From Catonella morbi ATCC 51271 (GTDB lineage Bacteria; Bacillota; Clostridia; Lachnospirales; Lachnospiraceae), in NCBI RefSeq assembly GCF_000160035.2, contig NZ_KI535367.1:497088-561087 (forward strand): a stretch of 64,000 nucleotides of DNA, written 5' to 3'. Position 1 is the first letter of the stretch, and each line of letters begins with the position of its first letter. This document shows positions 34,503 to 43,735 of the stretch, in pieces. Under the pieces are notes generated by a model that was not told where the DNA came from, did no database searches, and worked only from the letters and a program-made list of their open reading frames with translations. The position numbers and the translations under genes are program-made.

Positions 34503-35096
34503 ATGAGTAAACAGGAATCAGTAAACAAATTGAACGGACGAGACTTCATAAACATTGGCATTTATACAGCTATCTATTTTGTTATTGTAATGGTATTGGC
34601 TATGACAGGTCTTATTCCGATTTTTCTTGTTCTGTTATCATCCATGATAGGCATTATCGGTGGAATCCCGTTTATGTTGTTTCTAACCAAGGTGAAAAAG
34701 CCCGGCATGATCCTAATCATGAGTACGATTATGGGTATTTTGATGTTTATCACAGGTATGACTTGGATGCCCATCCCCTTTTCTATCGTTACAGGTTTGA
34801 TTGCAGAGTTTATATATTTCAGCGGTAAATACAAAAGTATGAGGTCGGCTATTTTGACAGCGGGCATATTCCCGCTCTGGGCATGTGGAAACTATCTTCC
34901 GCTTTTTTTTCAGAGGGAGCAGTATTTTGCAAGCAGAACTAACTATGGTCAGGAGTACGCAGATGCGGTCATGAGATATACGCCGAACTGGATGTTCCTT
35001 ATTCTTCTTGCTGCGACTTTAGCCTGCGGAATTATCGGCGGCTTTATTGGAAAAGCTCTCCTAAAAAAACACTTTGAAAGGGCCGGTATCGCATGA
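34503..35096 (+). CDS. ECF importer S component, MptD/Trep_Strep family
   Basis: A 197-residue membrane protein with about six helices, starting NGRDFINIGIYTAIYFVIVM, the pattern of the Trep_Strep (TIGR02185) family of putative substrate-binding S components. AAAGGA precedes the ATG, and the gene overlaps the T component gene by 4 bp (ATGA). S components bind the transported small molecule; in this gene setting it would be a metallophore or related ligand, by inference from context. Confidence 0.82.
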   Translation: MSKQESVNKLNGRDFINIGIYTAIYFVIVMVLAMTGLIPIFLVLLSSMIGIIGGIPFMLFLTKVKKPGMILIMSTIMGILMFITGMTWMPIPFSIVTGLIAEFIYFSGKYKSMRSAILTAGIFPLWACGNYLPLFFQREQYFASRTNYGQEYADAVMRYTPNWMFLILLAATLACGIIGGFIGKALLKKHFERAGIA

Positions 35097-35818
35097 ACAA
35101 GAAAAATTGCACACAATATAAGAAAAAGAGCCTATTTGATCCAAGAACAAAGCTCCTTCTCATATTCATGGAAGCAATTCTTGTTCTTGCATCTGCAGGA
35201 GGAGAGCGCCTGTTTTGGTTTAGAACCGTTTTCACAGTTTTACCTTTTTTATTGCTCGTTACAACAAAAAGATACAAGAACTGCATCATAGGCTTGATTG
35301 TAATTGCTATTATTTATATTTTGGAAGCCCTGATTTTCCCTTATGTAAGAGGGGTAGCGGCAAGTATTATGCTGATTGTAATCATGATTGTGGGACGATT
35401 CTTTCCGGCATATCTGACAGGTGTGTATGTCATCAATACTACTACAGTCAGTGAGTTCAAGGCTGCAATGGATAAGCTGCATATGCCGGACGCTCTGACA
35501 ATCCCAATGTGTGTAATGTTTCGATTTTTTCCGACGATCCGTGAAGAAAACAACTCCATCCGTGCTGCCATGAAGATGCGCGGCATCCGTTTCGGTGGTG
35601 GAAAAATGATGCAGATACTGGAATATCGCATTGTACCAATGATCACCTGTACAGCGAAGATAGGGGAGGAACTATCAGCCTCTGCACTTACAAGAGGGCT
35701 TAGCAGTCAGAAAAAGAGGACAAATATCTGCCACATCGGATTCGGCAGGCTTGATTGGATGTTCTTTTTGCTTGTGGCAGCGATGTTGATTTACTGGGGG
35801 TTGGGGGTGTTTGCATGA
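35093..35818 (+). CDS. ECF importer transmembrane T component (EcfT/CbiQ-like)
   Basis: A 241-residue integral membrane coupling subunit: an N-terminal DPRTKLLLIFMEAIL segment, several helices, and the cytoplasmic coupling motif region MCVMFRFFPTIREE and AAMKMRGIRFGGGK (A-R-G type signature reached through MRGI). A second signature, LTRGL, follows at the C-terminal side. It overlaps genes on both sides, so the S-T-A block is one operon. Confidence 0.87.
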   Translation: MNKKNCTQYKKKSLFDPRTKLLLIFMEAILVLASAGGERLFWFRTVFTVLPFLLLVTTKRYKNCIIGLIVIAIIYILEALIFPYVRGVAASIMLIVIMIVGRFFPAYLTGVYVINTTTVSEFKAAMDKLHMPDALTIPMCVMFRFFPTIREENNSIRAAMKMRGIRFGGGKMMQILEYRIVPMITCTAKIGEELSASALTRGLSSQKKRTNICHIGFGRLDWMFFLLVAAMLIYWGLGVFA

Positions 35819-37218
35819 TTGAGCTTGAAAAAGTCAGTTTCTCCTATGACGCAACACCTGAAGAAAAAAGCCTGTCTAACCTTTCTTTAACCGTGAATAC
35901 CGGAGAATTTGTTTTGTTAACAGGTCCCTCCGGGTGCGGAAAAACTACGCTACTCCGCCTCTTAAACGGCTTGATTCCGGAGTTTTACAGCGGAAATGTC
36001 AAGGGTATCATCAGGATAGATGGTCAGGATATTAAGGGACGAAGGATAGAAGATCAGGCGGGAAAAATCGGCACGGTCTTTCAAAATCCCCGTTCGCAGT
36101 TCTTTAATGTGGACACGACCAGTGAGCTTGCGTTCGGTCCGGAGAACTTAGGATTGCCGGAGGATGAAATTATAGCGCGCATATCTAAAACAGTTAAAAA
36201 CTTTCATATTGAATCACTAATGAATCGGAGTATTTTTGAGCTTTCAGGCGGAGAAAAACAGAAAATCGCATGCGCATCTGTGAATGTGCTCCAACCGGAA
36301 ATTCTACTTTTGGACGAGCCCTCTGCAAATCTGGACTATGAAGCGACTGATAACTTGCGTAAGATACTCCTCGCATGGAAAGATGCGGGAAAGACAATCC
36401 TTATTGCAGAGCATAGGATAAATTATGTATGGGATTTGGTGGATAGGGTGATCATACTGGAAAACGGATCTCTAAAAAAAGATCTGCATCACGGTGAAAT
36501 AACCGGTTTTACAGAGGAAGATGCCGCGCGATATGGGCTAAGGTCAATGCAAAGAATTCCTCCGACAAATATGGTGAAAAAAATCGCGGAATGTGCTATG
36601 AAACCGGAAGAATGTATTTGCCTTAAAAATTTTCACTACTCCTATAACAAAAAACAGGAGATATATTCTATCCCTGAAATAAAAATTCACATAAATAAGG
36701 TTACAGCTATTGTTGGTGCCAATGGTGCAGGAAAAACCACATTTTTAGAATCAGTGTGCGGCATCCGAAAGAATGATGGCATCATGCTACTGAACGGAGT
36801 TTCATACACTTACAAAAAGCGAATCGGCATGATATTCATGGTTATGCAGGACGTGAACCACCAGCTGTTCACCGAGTCGGTTCTTGACGAGGTGCTTATA
36901 AGTCAGCCAAAGGAGAATAAGGAGGAGGCAAAAGAAATCCTTGCTGAGGTCGGATTGACATCCCTTGCAAACAGGCATCCTATGTCGCTTTCCGGCGGGC
37001 AAAAGCAGCGAATCGCACTTGCCTGTGCTATTGCCTCGAAGCTACCAATCCTGCTGTTGGATGAGCCGACGAGCGGACTGGGATATGCGCAGATGCTCGT
37101 TATAGCGGGCATTTTGAATAGACTGAAGGAAGAAGGAAGAACTGTAATTACTGTGACACATGACAGTGAGTTTATCAAGCACTGCTGTGACGATGTTATT
37201 CGTATGGAGGAGGCATAG
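35815..37218 (+). CDS. ECF importer duplicated ATPase (fused A-A')
   Basis: 467 residues from the ATG at 35815 (ATGA overlap with the T gene; the frame opens at 35755 but without a ribosome site). Two complete ABC ATPase halves in one chain. First half: GPSGCGKTT, signature LSGGEKQ, LLLDEPSANLD. Second half: GANGAGKTT, signature LSGGQKQ, LLLDEPTSGL. Such fused A components drive ECF importers in place of an EcfA1-A2 pair. Confidence 0.92.
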   Translation: MIELEKVSFSYDATPEEKSLSNLSLTVNTGEFVLLTGPSGCGKTTLLRLLNGLIPEFYSGNVKGIIRIDGQDIKGRRIEDQAGKIGTVFQNPRSQFFNVDTTSELAFGPENLGLPEDEIIARISKTVKNFHIESLMNRSIFELSGGEKQKIACASVNVLQPEILLLDEPSANLDYEATDNLRKILLAWKDAGKTILIAEHRINYVWDLVDRVIILENGSLKKDLHHGEITGFTEEDAARYGLRSMQRIPPTNMVKKIAECAMKPEECICLKNFHYSYNKKQEIYSIPEIKIHINKVTAIVGANGAGKTTFLESVCGIRKNDGIMLLNGVSYTYKKRIGMIFMVMQDVNHQLFTESVLDEVLISQPKENKEEAKEILAEVGLTSLANRHPMSLSGGQKQRIALACAIASKLPILLLDEPTSGLGYAQMLVIAGILNRLKEEGRTVITVTHDSEFIKHCCDDVIRMEEA

Positions 37219-37219
37219 C

Positions 37220-38242
37220 ATGAAATACGACACCTCAATATTTAAGGGTTCAGAAGAGGATCCTAACAAAGTACCGGGCGCATTATGGAAAACCTTCCAT
37301 AATTTCGGAGAGCTTGGTGAATACCGTATCCTTGCGCAGACAGAAGAATGCGTTGTCATACGACTTGAAAATGAGACTGGCGAGGGTGATATGGTTCTTT
37401 ATCAGGTCTTTGACGGCATTTTTCTTATGTATAATGATTTTCATATGTCACAGTACCATTCTATATACCAAGCGGTGGATACAATGCTTGCAGTAGATTA
37501 TTGCCGTGAGGGTAATATTACCATGGAGTTGGAGAACGGAAGATGCTGTATGAAAAAAACGGGAAATATCTGCATCGATTCGCGCGTCCACCATAAAGGC
37601 ATGTCCTACTTCCCGACAAATCATTACCACGGCATTACAATAGGTTTTGTCAGCTCCCTTGCAGAAAAAGCCTTAGAAGAGAACGCGGCAGGTATACCAA
37701 TCGATTTAAAGGCCATACGAAAAAAATTCTGCGACAATGACGGATACTTCATTATTCAAGAAAATGAGACCTTAAAGCGTTTGTTTACCGATCTGTATCG
37801 TGTACCGGAAAATGCGAAATTTCCATATTTCCGCACGAAAGTTTTAGAAATGCTGGTCTGCCTTTCCGTGATGAATGCAAGGGAAGCGAAAGATGGCGGA
37901 ACTTACTTCTACAAGGATAAGGTTGAAAAAACACGGGCGGTACAAAAGTTAATCTCTGAAAACATAGATCGGGATTACACCATCAAAAATTTGTCGGTGA
38001 TATTTGATATTTCACAGACAACGCTTAAGGACTGTTTTAAGAGCCTTTACGGGAAACCTCTTTATACATGGCTGAAAGAATATCGCATCGGAAGAGCCAG
38101 AGAGTATCTAACAGAACGTGACGATATGACCATTTGCGATATTTCAGAGGCGGTCGGGTACAAAAGTCAGGCGAAATTTGGTGCAGTTTTTAAGAAAATG
38201 TGCGGTATGACACCGAATGAATATCGAAATCAGAAACATTAA
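37220..38242 (+). CDS. AraC-family transcriptional regulator
   Basis: 340 residues from the ATG at 37220 (GGAGGAGG upstream; the longer frame from 37160 overlaps the ATPase gene). The C-terminal 100 residues contain two helix-turn-helix motifs (KNLSVIFDISQTTLKDCFK and ICDISEAVGYKSQAKFGAVF, then KKMCGMTPNEYR). The N-terminal part is a sensing domain without a recognised fold. In yersiniabactin-type loci an AraC regulator (YbtA) responds to the siderophore; a similar role is inferred from context. Confidence 0.87.
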   Translation: MKYDTSIFKGSEEDPNKVPGALWKTFHNFGELGEYRILAQTEECVVIRLENETGEGDMVLYQVFDGIFLMYNDFHMSQYHSIYQAVDTMLAVDYCREGNITMELENGRCCMKKTGNICIDSRVHHKGMSYFPTNHYHGITIGFVSSLAEKALEENAAGIPIDLKAIRKKFCDNDGYFIIQENETLKRLFTDLYRVPENAKFPYFRTKVLEMLVCLSVMNAREAKDGGTYFYKDKVEKTRAVQKLISENIDRDYTIKNLSVIFDISQTTLKDCFKSLYGKPLYTWLKEYRIGRAREYLTERDDMTICDISEAVGYKSQAKFGAVFKKMCGMTPNEYRNQKH

Positions 38243-38261
38243 GCAAAGGAGGGATTTTGTT

Positions 38262-40037
38262 ATGGATGCTGAAACTAAGAAACAGAAAGGAATACTGGAT
38301 TACATCTTCCGGTTTGCGGGTGAGTACAAGGGTGCATATATCAAAAGCCTTGTTTTTGCCGTATTCGGCGTAGCATTTTCCCTTGCACCCTATGCGTTGA
38401 TGGGAGATATGGTAAAGAAACTTTTATCGGGAGAGCAAAATTTTAATATTTATCTTATAGAAGGATTCGTTATGGCGATATTTTGGATTCTGCGTGTGCT
38501 TTTTCACACACTTTCCACTAAGACTTCACACAAAACAACATTCAAGTTGATTGGCAATGTTCGAATTGCACTTGTCGATAAGTTGTCACGTCTACCGCTT
38601 GGAACGGTACAGGGAATGCCATCCGGTGCACTTAAGAACATCATTTGTGAACGTACAGATTCAATGGAGCCGACTTTGGCACATGTCGTGCCGGAGTTTA
38701 CAGCCAACCTCTGCGCACCAATCATGCTGTTCATCTATACTCTAACTGTCGACTGGCGGATAGCATTGCTCTCGCTCGCTACTCTTCCTGTTGCGGGGAT
38801 TGCAATGGTATGGATGCTTAAGGACAGCAGTGTAAGATTTCAAAGAACGCAGGACACAACGAAAGACCTAAACGATACGGCGGTAGAATATATCGGCGGC
38901 ATCGAGGTCATTAAGGCATTCGGAAAAGTACAAAGCTCGTATCAACGGTTTGCGGATGCCGCCAGAAAAAACTCAAACAGCTTTATTGACTGGATGTACA
39001 GTTGTATCGTCCCGTTCTCTCTTAGTATGGTAATCGCTCCGGCTACACTGCTTGCAGTTCTGCCAATCGGTGCAATATTCACAATGCATGGGTCCTTGTC
39101 ACTTCCTGATTTCATTATGACTGTAATTCTCTCCTGTGGACTGATTACACCGCTTATTACGGTGATGAGTTATAACGATGATGTGACAAAGGCGACATCC
39201 ATTTTCAGAGAAATCAACAATATTTTAGAACTGCCGGAACTCAAACGACCTGCTACGAGTATAACTCTGCCTGAAAACCATAATATCACTCTGCAAAATG
39301 TTCATTTCGGATATGGGGATAAGGAGATTCTTCACGGAATTGATCTCAACATCCCGGATGGCAGCGTTCTCGCTCTGGTGGGTCCGAGCGGCAGTGGAAA
39401 ATCTACGATAGCGAGGCTCATTGCATCACTTTGGGATGTAAAAAACGGGAGCATTAAAATCGGGGGTGTCGATATAAGGGATATGTCCATTTCCGACTAC
39501 AATACACAGATTGCATATGTTTCGCAGGACAGCTTCCTGTTTGATATATCGGTTCGTGAGAATATACGAATGGGAAGACCGTCTGCCACGGACGCCGAGG
39601 TAGAAGAGGTCTCAAAAAAAAGTGGATGCTATGACTTTATCATGGATTTAGAGAACGGCTTCGACACAGTCGCCGGTGGCAGTGGAACGCATTTATCCGG
39701 AGGAGAAAGACAACTAATTTCTATCGCACGGGCAATGATGAAAAACGCACCGATTTTGATTCTTGATGAAGCAACCGCTTATACTGATCCTGAAAATGAG
39801 GCTATTATTCAGAAATCGGTTTCCGAGCTTTCCAAGGGGAAAACACTGATCGTAATTGCTCACAGACTATCTACAATTATTGATTCTGATCAGATTGTTG
39901 TGATAAACGCCGGGAATGTTGAGGCGAAAGGTACACATACTGAACTTCTCGAATCTTGCGAGCTGTACCGAAATATGTGGGATGCTCATGTTTACGCAAA
40001 GGATGTAGATGAAATGGAAGGAGGTACACTGGCATGA
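38262..40037 (+). CDS. ABC half-transporter (membrane + ATPase), YbtP/IrtA-like
   Basis: 591 residues from the ATG at 38262 (AAGGAGGG upstream). The first 330 residues hold six membrane helices of the exporter fold; the ATPase domain has GPSGSGKST, signature LSGGERQ, Walker B ILILDEATA and the H-loop VIAHRLST. It overlaps the next gene by 4 bp (ATGA). Heterodimeric half-transporters of this type serve for siderophore import in YbtPQ and IrtAB despite the exporter fold. Drug export is the alternative. Confidence 0.86.
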   Translation: MDAETKKQKGILDYIFRFAGEYKGAYIKSLVFAVFGVAFSLAPYALMGDMVKKLLSGEQNFNIYLIEGFVMAIFWILRVLFHTLSTKTSHKTTFKLIGNVRIALVDKLSRLPLGTVQGMPSGALKNIICERTDSMEPTLAHVVPEFTANLCAPIMLFIYTLTVDWRIALLSLATLPVAGIAMVWMLKDSSVRFQRTQDTTKDLNDTAVEYIGGIEVIKAFGKVQSSYQRFADAARKNSNSFIDWMYSCIVPFSLSMVIAPATLLAVLPIGAIFTMHGSLSLPDFIMTVILSCGLITPLITVMSYNDDVTKATSIFREINNILELPELKRPATSITLPENHNITLQNVHFGYGDKEILHGIDLNIPDGSVLALVGPSGSGKSTIARLIASLWDVKNGSIKIGGVDIRDMSISDYNTQIAYVSQDSFLFDISVRENIRMGRPSATDAEVEEVSKKSGCYDFIMDLENGFDTVAGGSGTHLSGGERQLISIARAMMKNAPILILDEATAYTDPENEAIIQKSVSELSKGKTLIVIAHRLSTIIDSDQIVVINAGNVEAKGTHTELLESCELYRNMWDAHVYAKDVDEMEGGTLA

Positions 40038-41770
40038 TTACAACCCTAAAGAAATTCTTTGATTTTTGTGATAATAAGAACCGCCGCATGTTTTATCGGG
40101 CACTTGCTGTCGGCGTGTTCATTGCCGTCTGCGAAGCGGCGAAGTTTCCGGCAATCTATTTGGTACTTGACGGATTCTTGTCCGATGCCATATCCGGTGG
40201 CAGAATACTTGTAGGGTTCTTAATTTTGTTTGTTTCTGTTATTTTGGAGTCCTTCTTCCGAGGCATTTCGACAATGCTGCAGTGCAAAGCCGGATATCGT
40301 GAATGTGCAGGAAAGCGCATTGAAATAGCGGAACATTTGAGATACCTGCCGATGGGATATTTTAATGAAAACAGTCTTGGTGAGATCACAACTATCACAA
40401 CCAATATCATGGAGCAACTTGGCGATGTGGCAACCCGTGTTGTTATGCTTACGACGCAGGGGATTTTGAACACGGCAATCATTATGCTTTTAATTCTCGT
40501 TTTCGACTGGAGGATCGGTCTCATATGTATTGTCGGAATTGTAGTGTTTGCTTTTATCAATCGAGCCATGCGCAAAGCAAACGAGGAAACGGCCGTGAAA
40601 AAAGTGGAGATAGACACAAAGGTAATTTCCAGTGTTCTGGAATATATTCAAGGGATCTCGGAAGTGAGGGCCTACAACATGATCGGTAAAGCAAGAAAAA
40701 AACTTGACAATACCATTCGAGAGGCATCTAATACAAATACGAAACTTGAAATGATCTGTAATCGATATATTCCTTTCCAAAATATCGTGCTGAAGTTGAC
40801 CGGTGTTTCTATCCTGATTGCCTCAATAGGTTTTCATCTGAACGGCACAATGGAATTGCTCACGTCAGTCATAATGATGATCATGTCGTTTATTGTTTTT
40901 TCCGGATTGGAATCAATGGGTGCGTATTCCTCGTTACTTCGAGTAGTTGATCTGTGCGTAGATCGCGGTAAGGAAGTACTGGATCTTGAACCAATGGATA
41001 TTGCCGGTGATAGGGTTGTGCCGCAGACGAACAACATCAATGTATCTGACATCGACTTTGCCTATGATAAAAAAAAGATTATTGACGATGTATCGCTCTG
41101 TATACCCGAGAAAACAATATCTGCCTTTGTAGGCCCATCCGGCGGCGGAAAGACTACACTCTGTCATTTGATTGCACGATTCTGGGATGTGAGCAATGGT
41201 ACAGTGTCACTTGACGGGAAGAATGTTAAAGAATATTCGATGGACTCCTTAATGGAGAACTTCAGTTTTGTATTTCAAAATGTGTTCTTATTCCATGATA
41301 CGATTGCCAATAATATTCGCTTCGGGCAGCCCAATGCGCCGATGGACGATGTGATCGCCGCTGCAAAGAAAGCTTGCTGCCACGACTTCATTACGGCTCT
41401 CCCCGACGGATATGATACCATTATCGTGGAAAACGGTGCTTCTCTGTCCGGAGGCGAGAAACAACGCATCTCCATAGCGAGAGCTATCATGAAGAACGCA
41501 CCTATTATCATTCTCGATGAGGCCACTGCCAATGTCGATCCTGAGAACGAAAAAGATCTAATGGAGGCTATTGAGGCGTTGACAAAAGAAAAGACAATTT
41601 TGATGATCGCTCATCGCCTAAAAACGGTACGAAATGCAGATCAAATCTTTGTTGTGGACAAAGGACGCATTGCACAGCGCGGAACACACGATGAGCTGAT
41701 AAAGCAGGACGGTATCTACCTCCGTTTTGTCAATTCCAGGCGGAAGGCGATAGGTTGGAAGATTGGATAG
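40034..41770 (+). CDS. ABC half-transporter (membrane + ATPase), YbtQ/IrtB-like partner
   Basis: A 578-residue partner of the preceding gene: six membrane helices, then GPSGGGKTT, signature LSGGEKQ, IIILDEATANVDPEN and MIAHRLKT. The ATG overlaps the previous stop, so the two are made together and should form a heterodimer. It is the last intact gene of the island. Confidence 0.86.
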   Translation: MITTLKKFFDFCDNKNRRMFYRALAVGVFIAVCEAAKFPAIYLVLDGFLSDAISGGRILVGFLILFVSVILESFFRGISTMLQCKAGYRECAGKRIEIAEHLRYLPMGYFNENSLGEITTITTNIMEQLGDVATRVVMLTTQGILNTAIIMLLILVFDWRIGLICIVGIVVFAFINRAMRKANEETAVKKVEIDTKVISSVLEYIQGISEVRAYNMIGKARKKLDNTIREASNTNTKLEMICNRYIPFQNIVLKLTGVSILIASIGFHLNGTMELLTSVIMMIMSFIVFSGLESMGAYSSLLRVVDLCVDRGKEVLDLEPMDIAGDRVVPQTNNINVSDIDFAYDKKKIIDDVSLCIPEKTISAFVGPSGGGKTTLCHLIARFWDVSNGTVSLDGKNVKEYSMDSLMENFSFVFQNVFLFHDTIANNIRFGQPNAPMDDVIAAAKKACCHDFITALPDGYDTIIVENGASLSGGEKQRISIARAIMKNAPIIILDEATANVDPENEKDLMEAIEALTKEKTILMIAHRLKTVRNADQIFVVDKGRIAQRGTHDELIKQDGIYLRFVNSRRKAIGWKIG

Positions 41771-41835
41771 TTTGCTCTCATGAGATGAATTATATAAACA
41801 GCGAACGACAATGATTACTATACCCCGTTTGCTGA

Positions 41836-41943
41836 AATAAAACACAGGTGCAAATCAGAGAAGATACGGAGTTAAAAAATTTTCCTCTGTTCTGTCCAAA
41901 ATGCAAACAGGAAATACATACTAATCAATGTCAAAAATTTTAA
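41836..41943 (+). pseudogene. Cysteine-rich KTR protein remnant
   Basis: The frame reads NKTQVQIREDTELKNFPLFC then PKCKQEIHTNQCQKF and stops. This matches the centre of the Cys_rich_KTR family (PF14205), small proteins encoded beside integrases in Firmicute conjugative elements. The N-terminal start and the C-terminal KTR end are gone. Confidence 0.7.
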
Positions 41944-42322
41944 TGTATCAGTCATCAAAGAGCCAGAGAAAAGACGGGAGATATGCTTACAAATATACAG
42001 ATACCTTTGAAAAGCCGCAGTTTGTGTACGCATGGAAATTAGTTCCTACAGATAAGCCACTAAGAGTAGGCGTGAGGATAAATCCTTTTGACTTTCATAT
42101 CAATACAGTTATTGAGGACGGCACCGAACCGAAAGTACCTCTTTCACCCACGCAGGAAGAAAGCCTGCTTTCCTTTTCTATACCAATATGGCAAATGCGG
42201 GAATGAATCCGAAAGCCTTACAGTATCTTATGGGGCACGCCAACATTACCATGACCCTGAACTATTACGCACATGCCAATTTTGACAGCGCACAGGCGGA
42301 ATTTCTCAGACTGGCGGCTTAA
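41928..42322 (+). pseudogene. Tyrosine integrase with two internal deletions
   Basis: The N-terminal arm-binding domain is recognisable (QRKDGRYAYKYTDTFEKPQF, VYAWKLVPTDK), then jumps to the core-binding/catalytic boundary (RINPFDFHINTVIEDGTEPK, VPLSPTQEESLLSF). A second jump with a frame change leads to the C-terminus (TNMANAGMNPKALQYLMGHA, NITMTLNYYAHANFDSAQAE) and a stop at 42322. About 130 of some 400 codons remain. The active-site Arg/His-x-x-Arg segment is lost; GHA and the terminal Tyr region survive. Confidence 0.82.
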
Positions 42323-42336
42323 AGGGAAAGAGAGGT

Positions 42337-42359
42337 TTTACTACTTCTTTACTACTTTT
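42337..42359 (+). repeat. Right boundary direct repeat of the island
   Basis: Begins TTTACTACTTCTTTACTACT, 14 bp after the integrase stop, and matches 33985-34007 at 20 of 23 positions. Confidence 0.55.
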
Positions 42360-42584
42360 CAAAGCCAAAACACAAGCAGATTTAAGAAAATATGTGAGTA
42401 TCTCCCGATACACAAAATGCCGAAAATGCCTGAAACAACAGGCTATACTGGCATATAAGAACTTTTGAAAAGTTAGTTAAAAATCATATTAGAGTTTACA
42501 CAAAAATTTATGTTTTCTCTATATTAATTATATATATAATGATATACTATATATACAATTTTTTGCATTATAATGGAGGAAACT

Positions 42585-43580
42585 ATGGCAACCTTAAAAG
42601 ATGTAGCAAAACTTGCAAACGTAGACATAAGTACTGTTTCCAGAGCTTTAAATAACACCTCTTATGTACATCCTGATACAAAGGCAAAAATACTTGATGC
42701 TGTAAAAACTCTCAGTTACAGACCAAATATCATTGCACAAAGCCTCAAACAAGGCAAAAGACATACTATAGGAGTAGTGATTCCCAGACTTTCATTTTCT
42801 GTATTCGCAGATATAACCCAAGGTATAGAAGAGACAGCACATAAAAGGGGCTATGAAACTCTTATTTGTAATACTAATGATAATATAAATACCGAAAAGG
42901 ATTGCCTGAACAGGCTTAGAAACGGTTTCATAGATGGACTGATTATTGCAGGTACTGGAGGAAATAACCGTATAATTAGAGATTTGGTAAGCAGTGATAT
43001 ACCTGTTACCCAAATTGTTAGGAAACAAGATCTTCGTATCAGCAGCATTACTGTAAACTACGAAAACTGTGGTTATGAGGCTGTGAAATATCTTGCTGGA
43101 AAAGGAGCAAAGAATATAGGATTAATCAATGGTTCTATGAAGTTAATGCCATATAAAGATAGATATATGGGCTACAAACGTGCACTTGAAGAGCTTGAAT
43201 TGGAAGAAACTACCGCTGAAATTCCCAATATTAATGTAAACAGCTTTGAATACGGATATAATTGTGCCCTGAAACTCATAGACTCCAATTCATCCCTTGA
43301 TGCCATTATGGTCGCTGCAGATATACAAGGTATAGGTGCGATGCGTGCAATTCTTGAAAATGGACTTTCAATCCCTAACCAAATTAAGCTAATAAGTCTT
43401 ACAGGCCACAGCATAGGAAGTATGCTGTGGCCTGCTATGACTGCCATGGAAATGCCCGGTTTTGAAATAGGAAGCCAAGCAGCAACCATGAATATAGATG
43501 AGATAGAAAATCTATCTAAAAAAGACTTGCCTAAACATTTAACTTTTTCTTCAACCCTGATTGAAAGAGAAAGTTGTTAG
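42585..43580 (+). CDS. LacI/GalR-family transcriptional regulator
   Basis: 331 residues from the ATG at 42585 (GGAGGAAACT just upstream; the frame opens at 42573). N-terminal LacI HTH and hinge (ATLKDVAKLANVDISTVSRA, LNNTSYVHPDTKAKI, YRPNIIAQSLKQGK), then a periplasmic-binding-protein-like ligand domain (IGVVIPRLSF; DGLIIAGTGG; KLISLTGHSIGSML). Likely represses a carbohydrate or nucleoside uptake locus not present in the window. A matching palindrome lies at 33766-33783, which would be about 400 bp upstream if the island were absent. Confidence 0.9.
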   Translation: MATLKDVAKLANVDISTVSRALNNTSYVHPDTKAKILDAVKTLSYRPNIIAQSLKQGKRHTIGVVIPRLSFSVFADITQGIEETAHKRGYETLICNTNDNINTEKDCLNRLRNGFIDGLIIAGTGGNNRIIRDLVSSDIPVTQIVRKQDLRISSITVNYENCGYEAVKYLAGKGAKNIGLINGSMKLMPYKDRYMGYKRALEELELEETTAEIPNINVNSFEYGYNCALKLIDSNSSLDAIMVAADIQGIGAMRAILENGLSIPNQIKLISLTGHSIGSMLWPAMTAMEMPGFEIGSQAATMNIDEIENLSKKDLPKHLTFSSTLIERESC

Positions 43581-43586
43581 TTTTCA

Positions 43587-43717
43587 TCAATCTCCCTCAA
43601 TAGCTGCCAAGGTCAGCATTCCGAGAATAACCAGCATAAGGAAGAAATACTGCAATTTTGTAAGTTTTTCCTTCTGTCAGTATCTCCATGACCTTCAAGA
43701 AAGCCTATGCCCAATTA
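43587..43717 (-). pseudogene. Decayed partial copy of the DMT transporter gene at 31168
   Basis: On the minus strand it reads GFLEGHGDTDR and then directly KEKLTKLQYFF, MLVILGMLTLAAIEGD and a stop, i.e. residues near 153-164 of the intact protein joined to its last 29. The intervening segment (about 390 bp) is missing, with A-rich matching sequence at both edges of the gap. DNA identity to 31168-31254 is high. Confidence 0.8.
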
Positions 43718-43735
43718 ATTTATCCCAAATCAGGC

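Larger units (their letters stand above)
33985..42359. mobile_element. Integrated island carrying siderophore-type transporters, integrase decayed
   Basis: An 8.4-kb block bounded by 23-bp direct repeats (20/23 identical). Inside: a leader with two large hairpins, six plus-strand transporter and regulator genes with tight overlaps, then remnants of a cysteine-rich KTR gene and a tyrosine integrase whose 3' end lies 14 bp from the right repeat. Genes from 34.5 to 41.8 kb are visibly richer in G+C and use codons such as CGG, GGC and CTG more than the neighbours. The integrase next to one end and the short direct repeats fit an attL/attR pair; the integrase deletions mean it can no longer excise itself. 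Confidence 0.68.

Noticed and set aside
34503-41770. Complete conjugative element
   Set aside because: No relaxase, coupling protein or type IV secretion gene is present; only integrase and KTR remnants remain.
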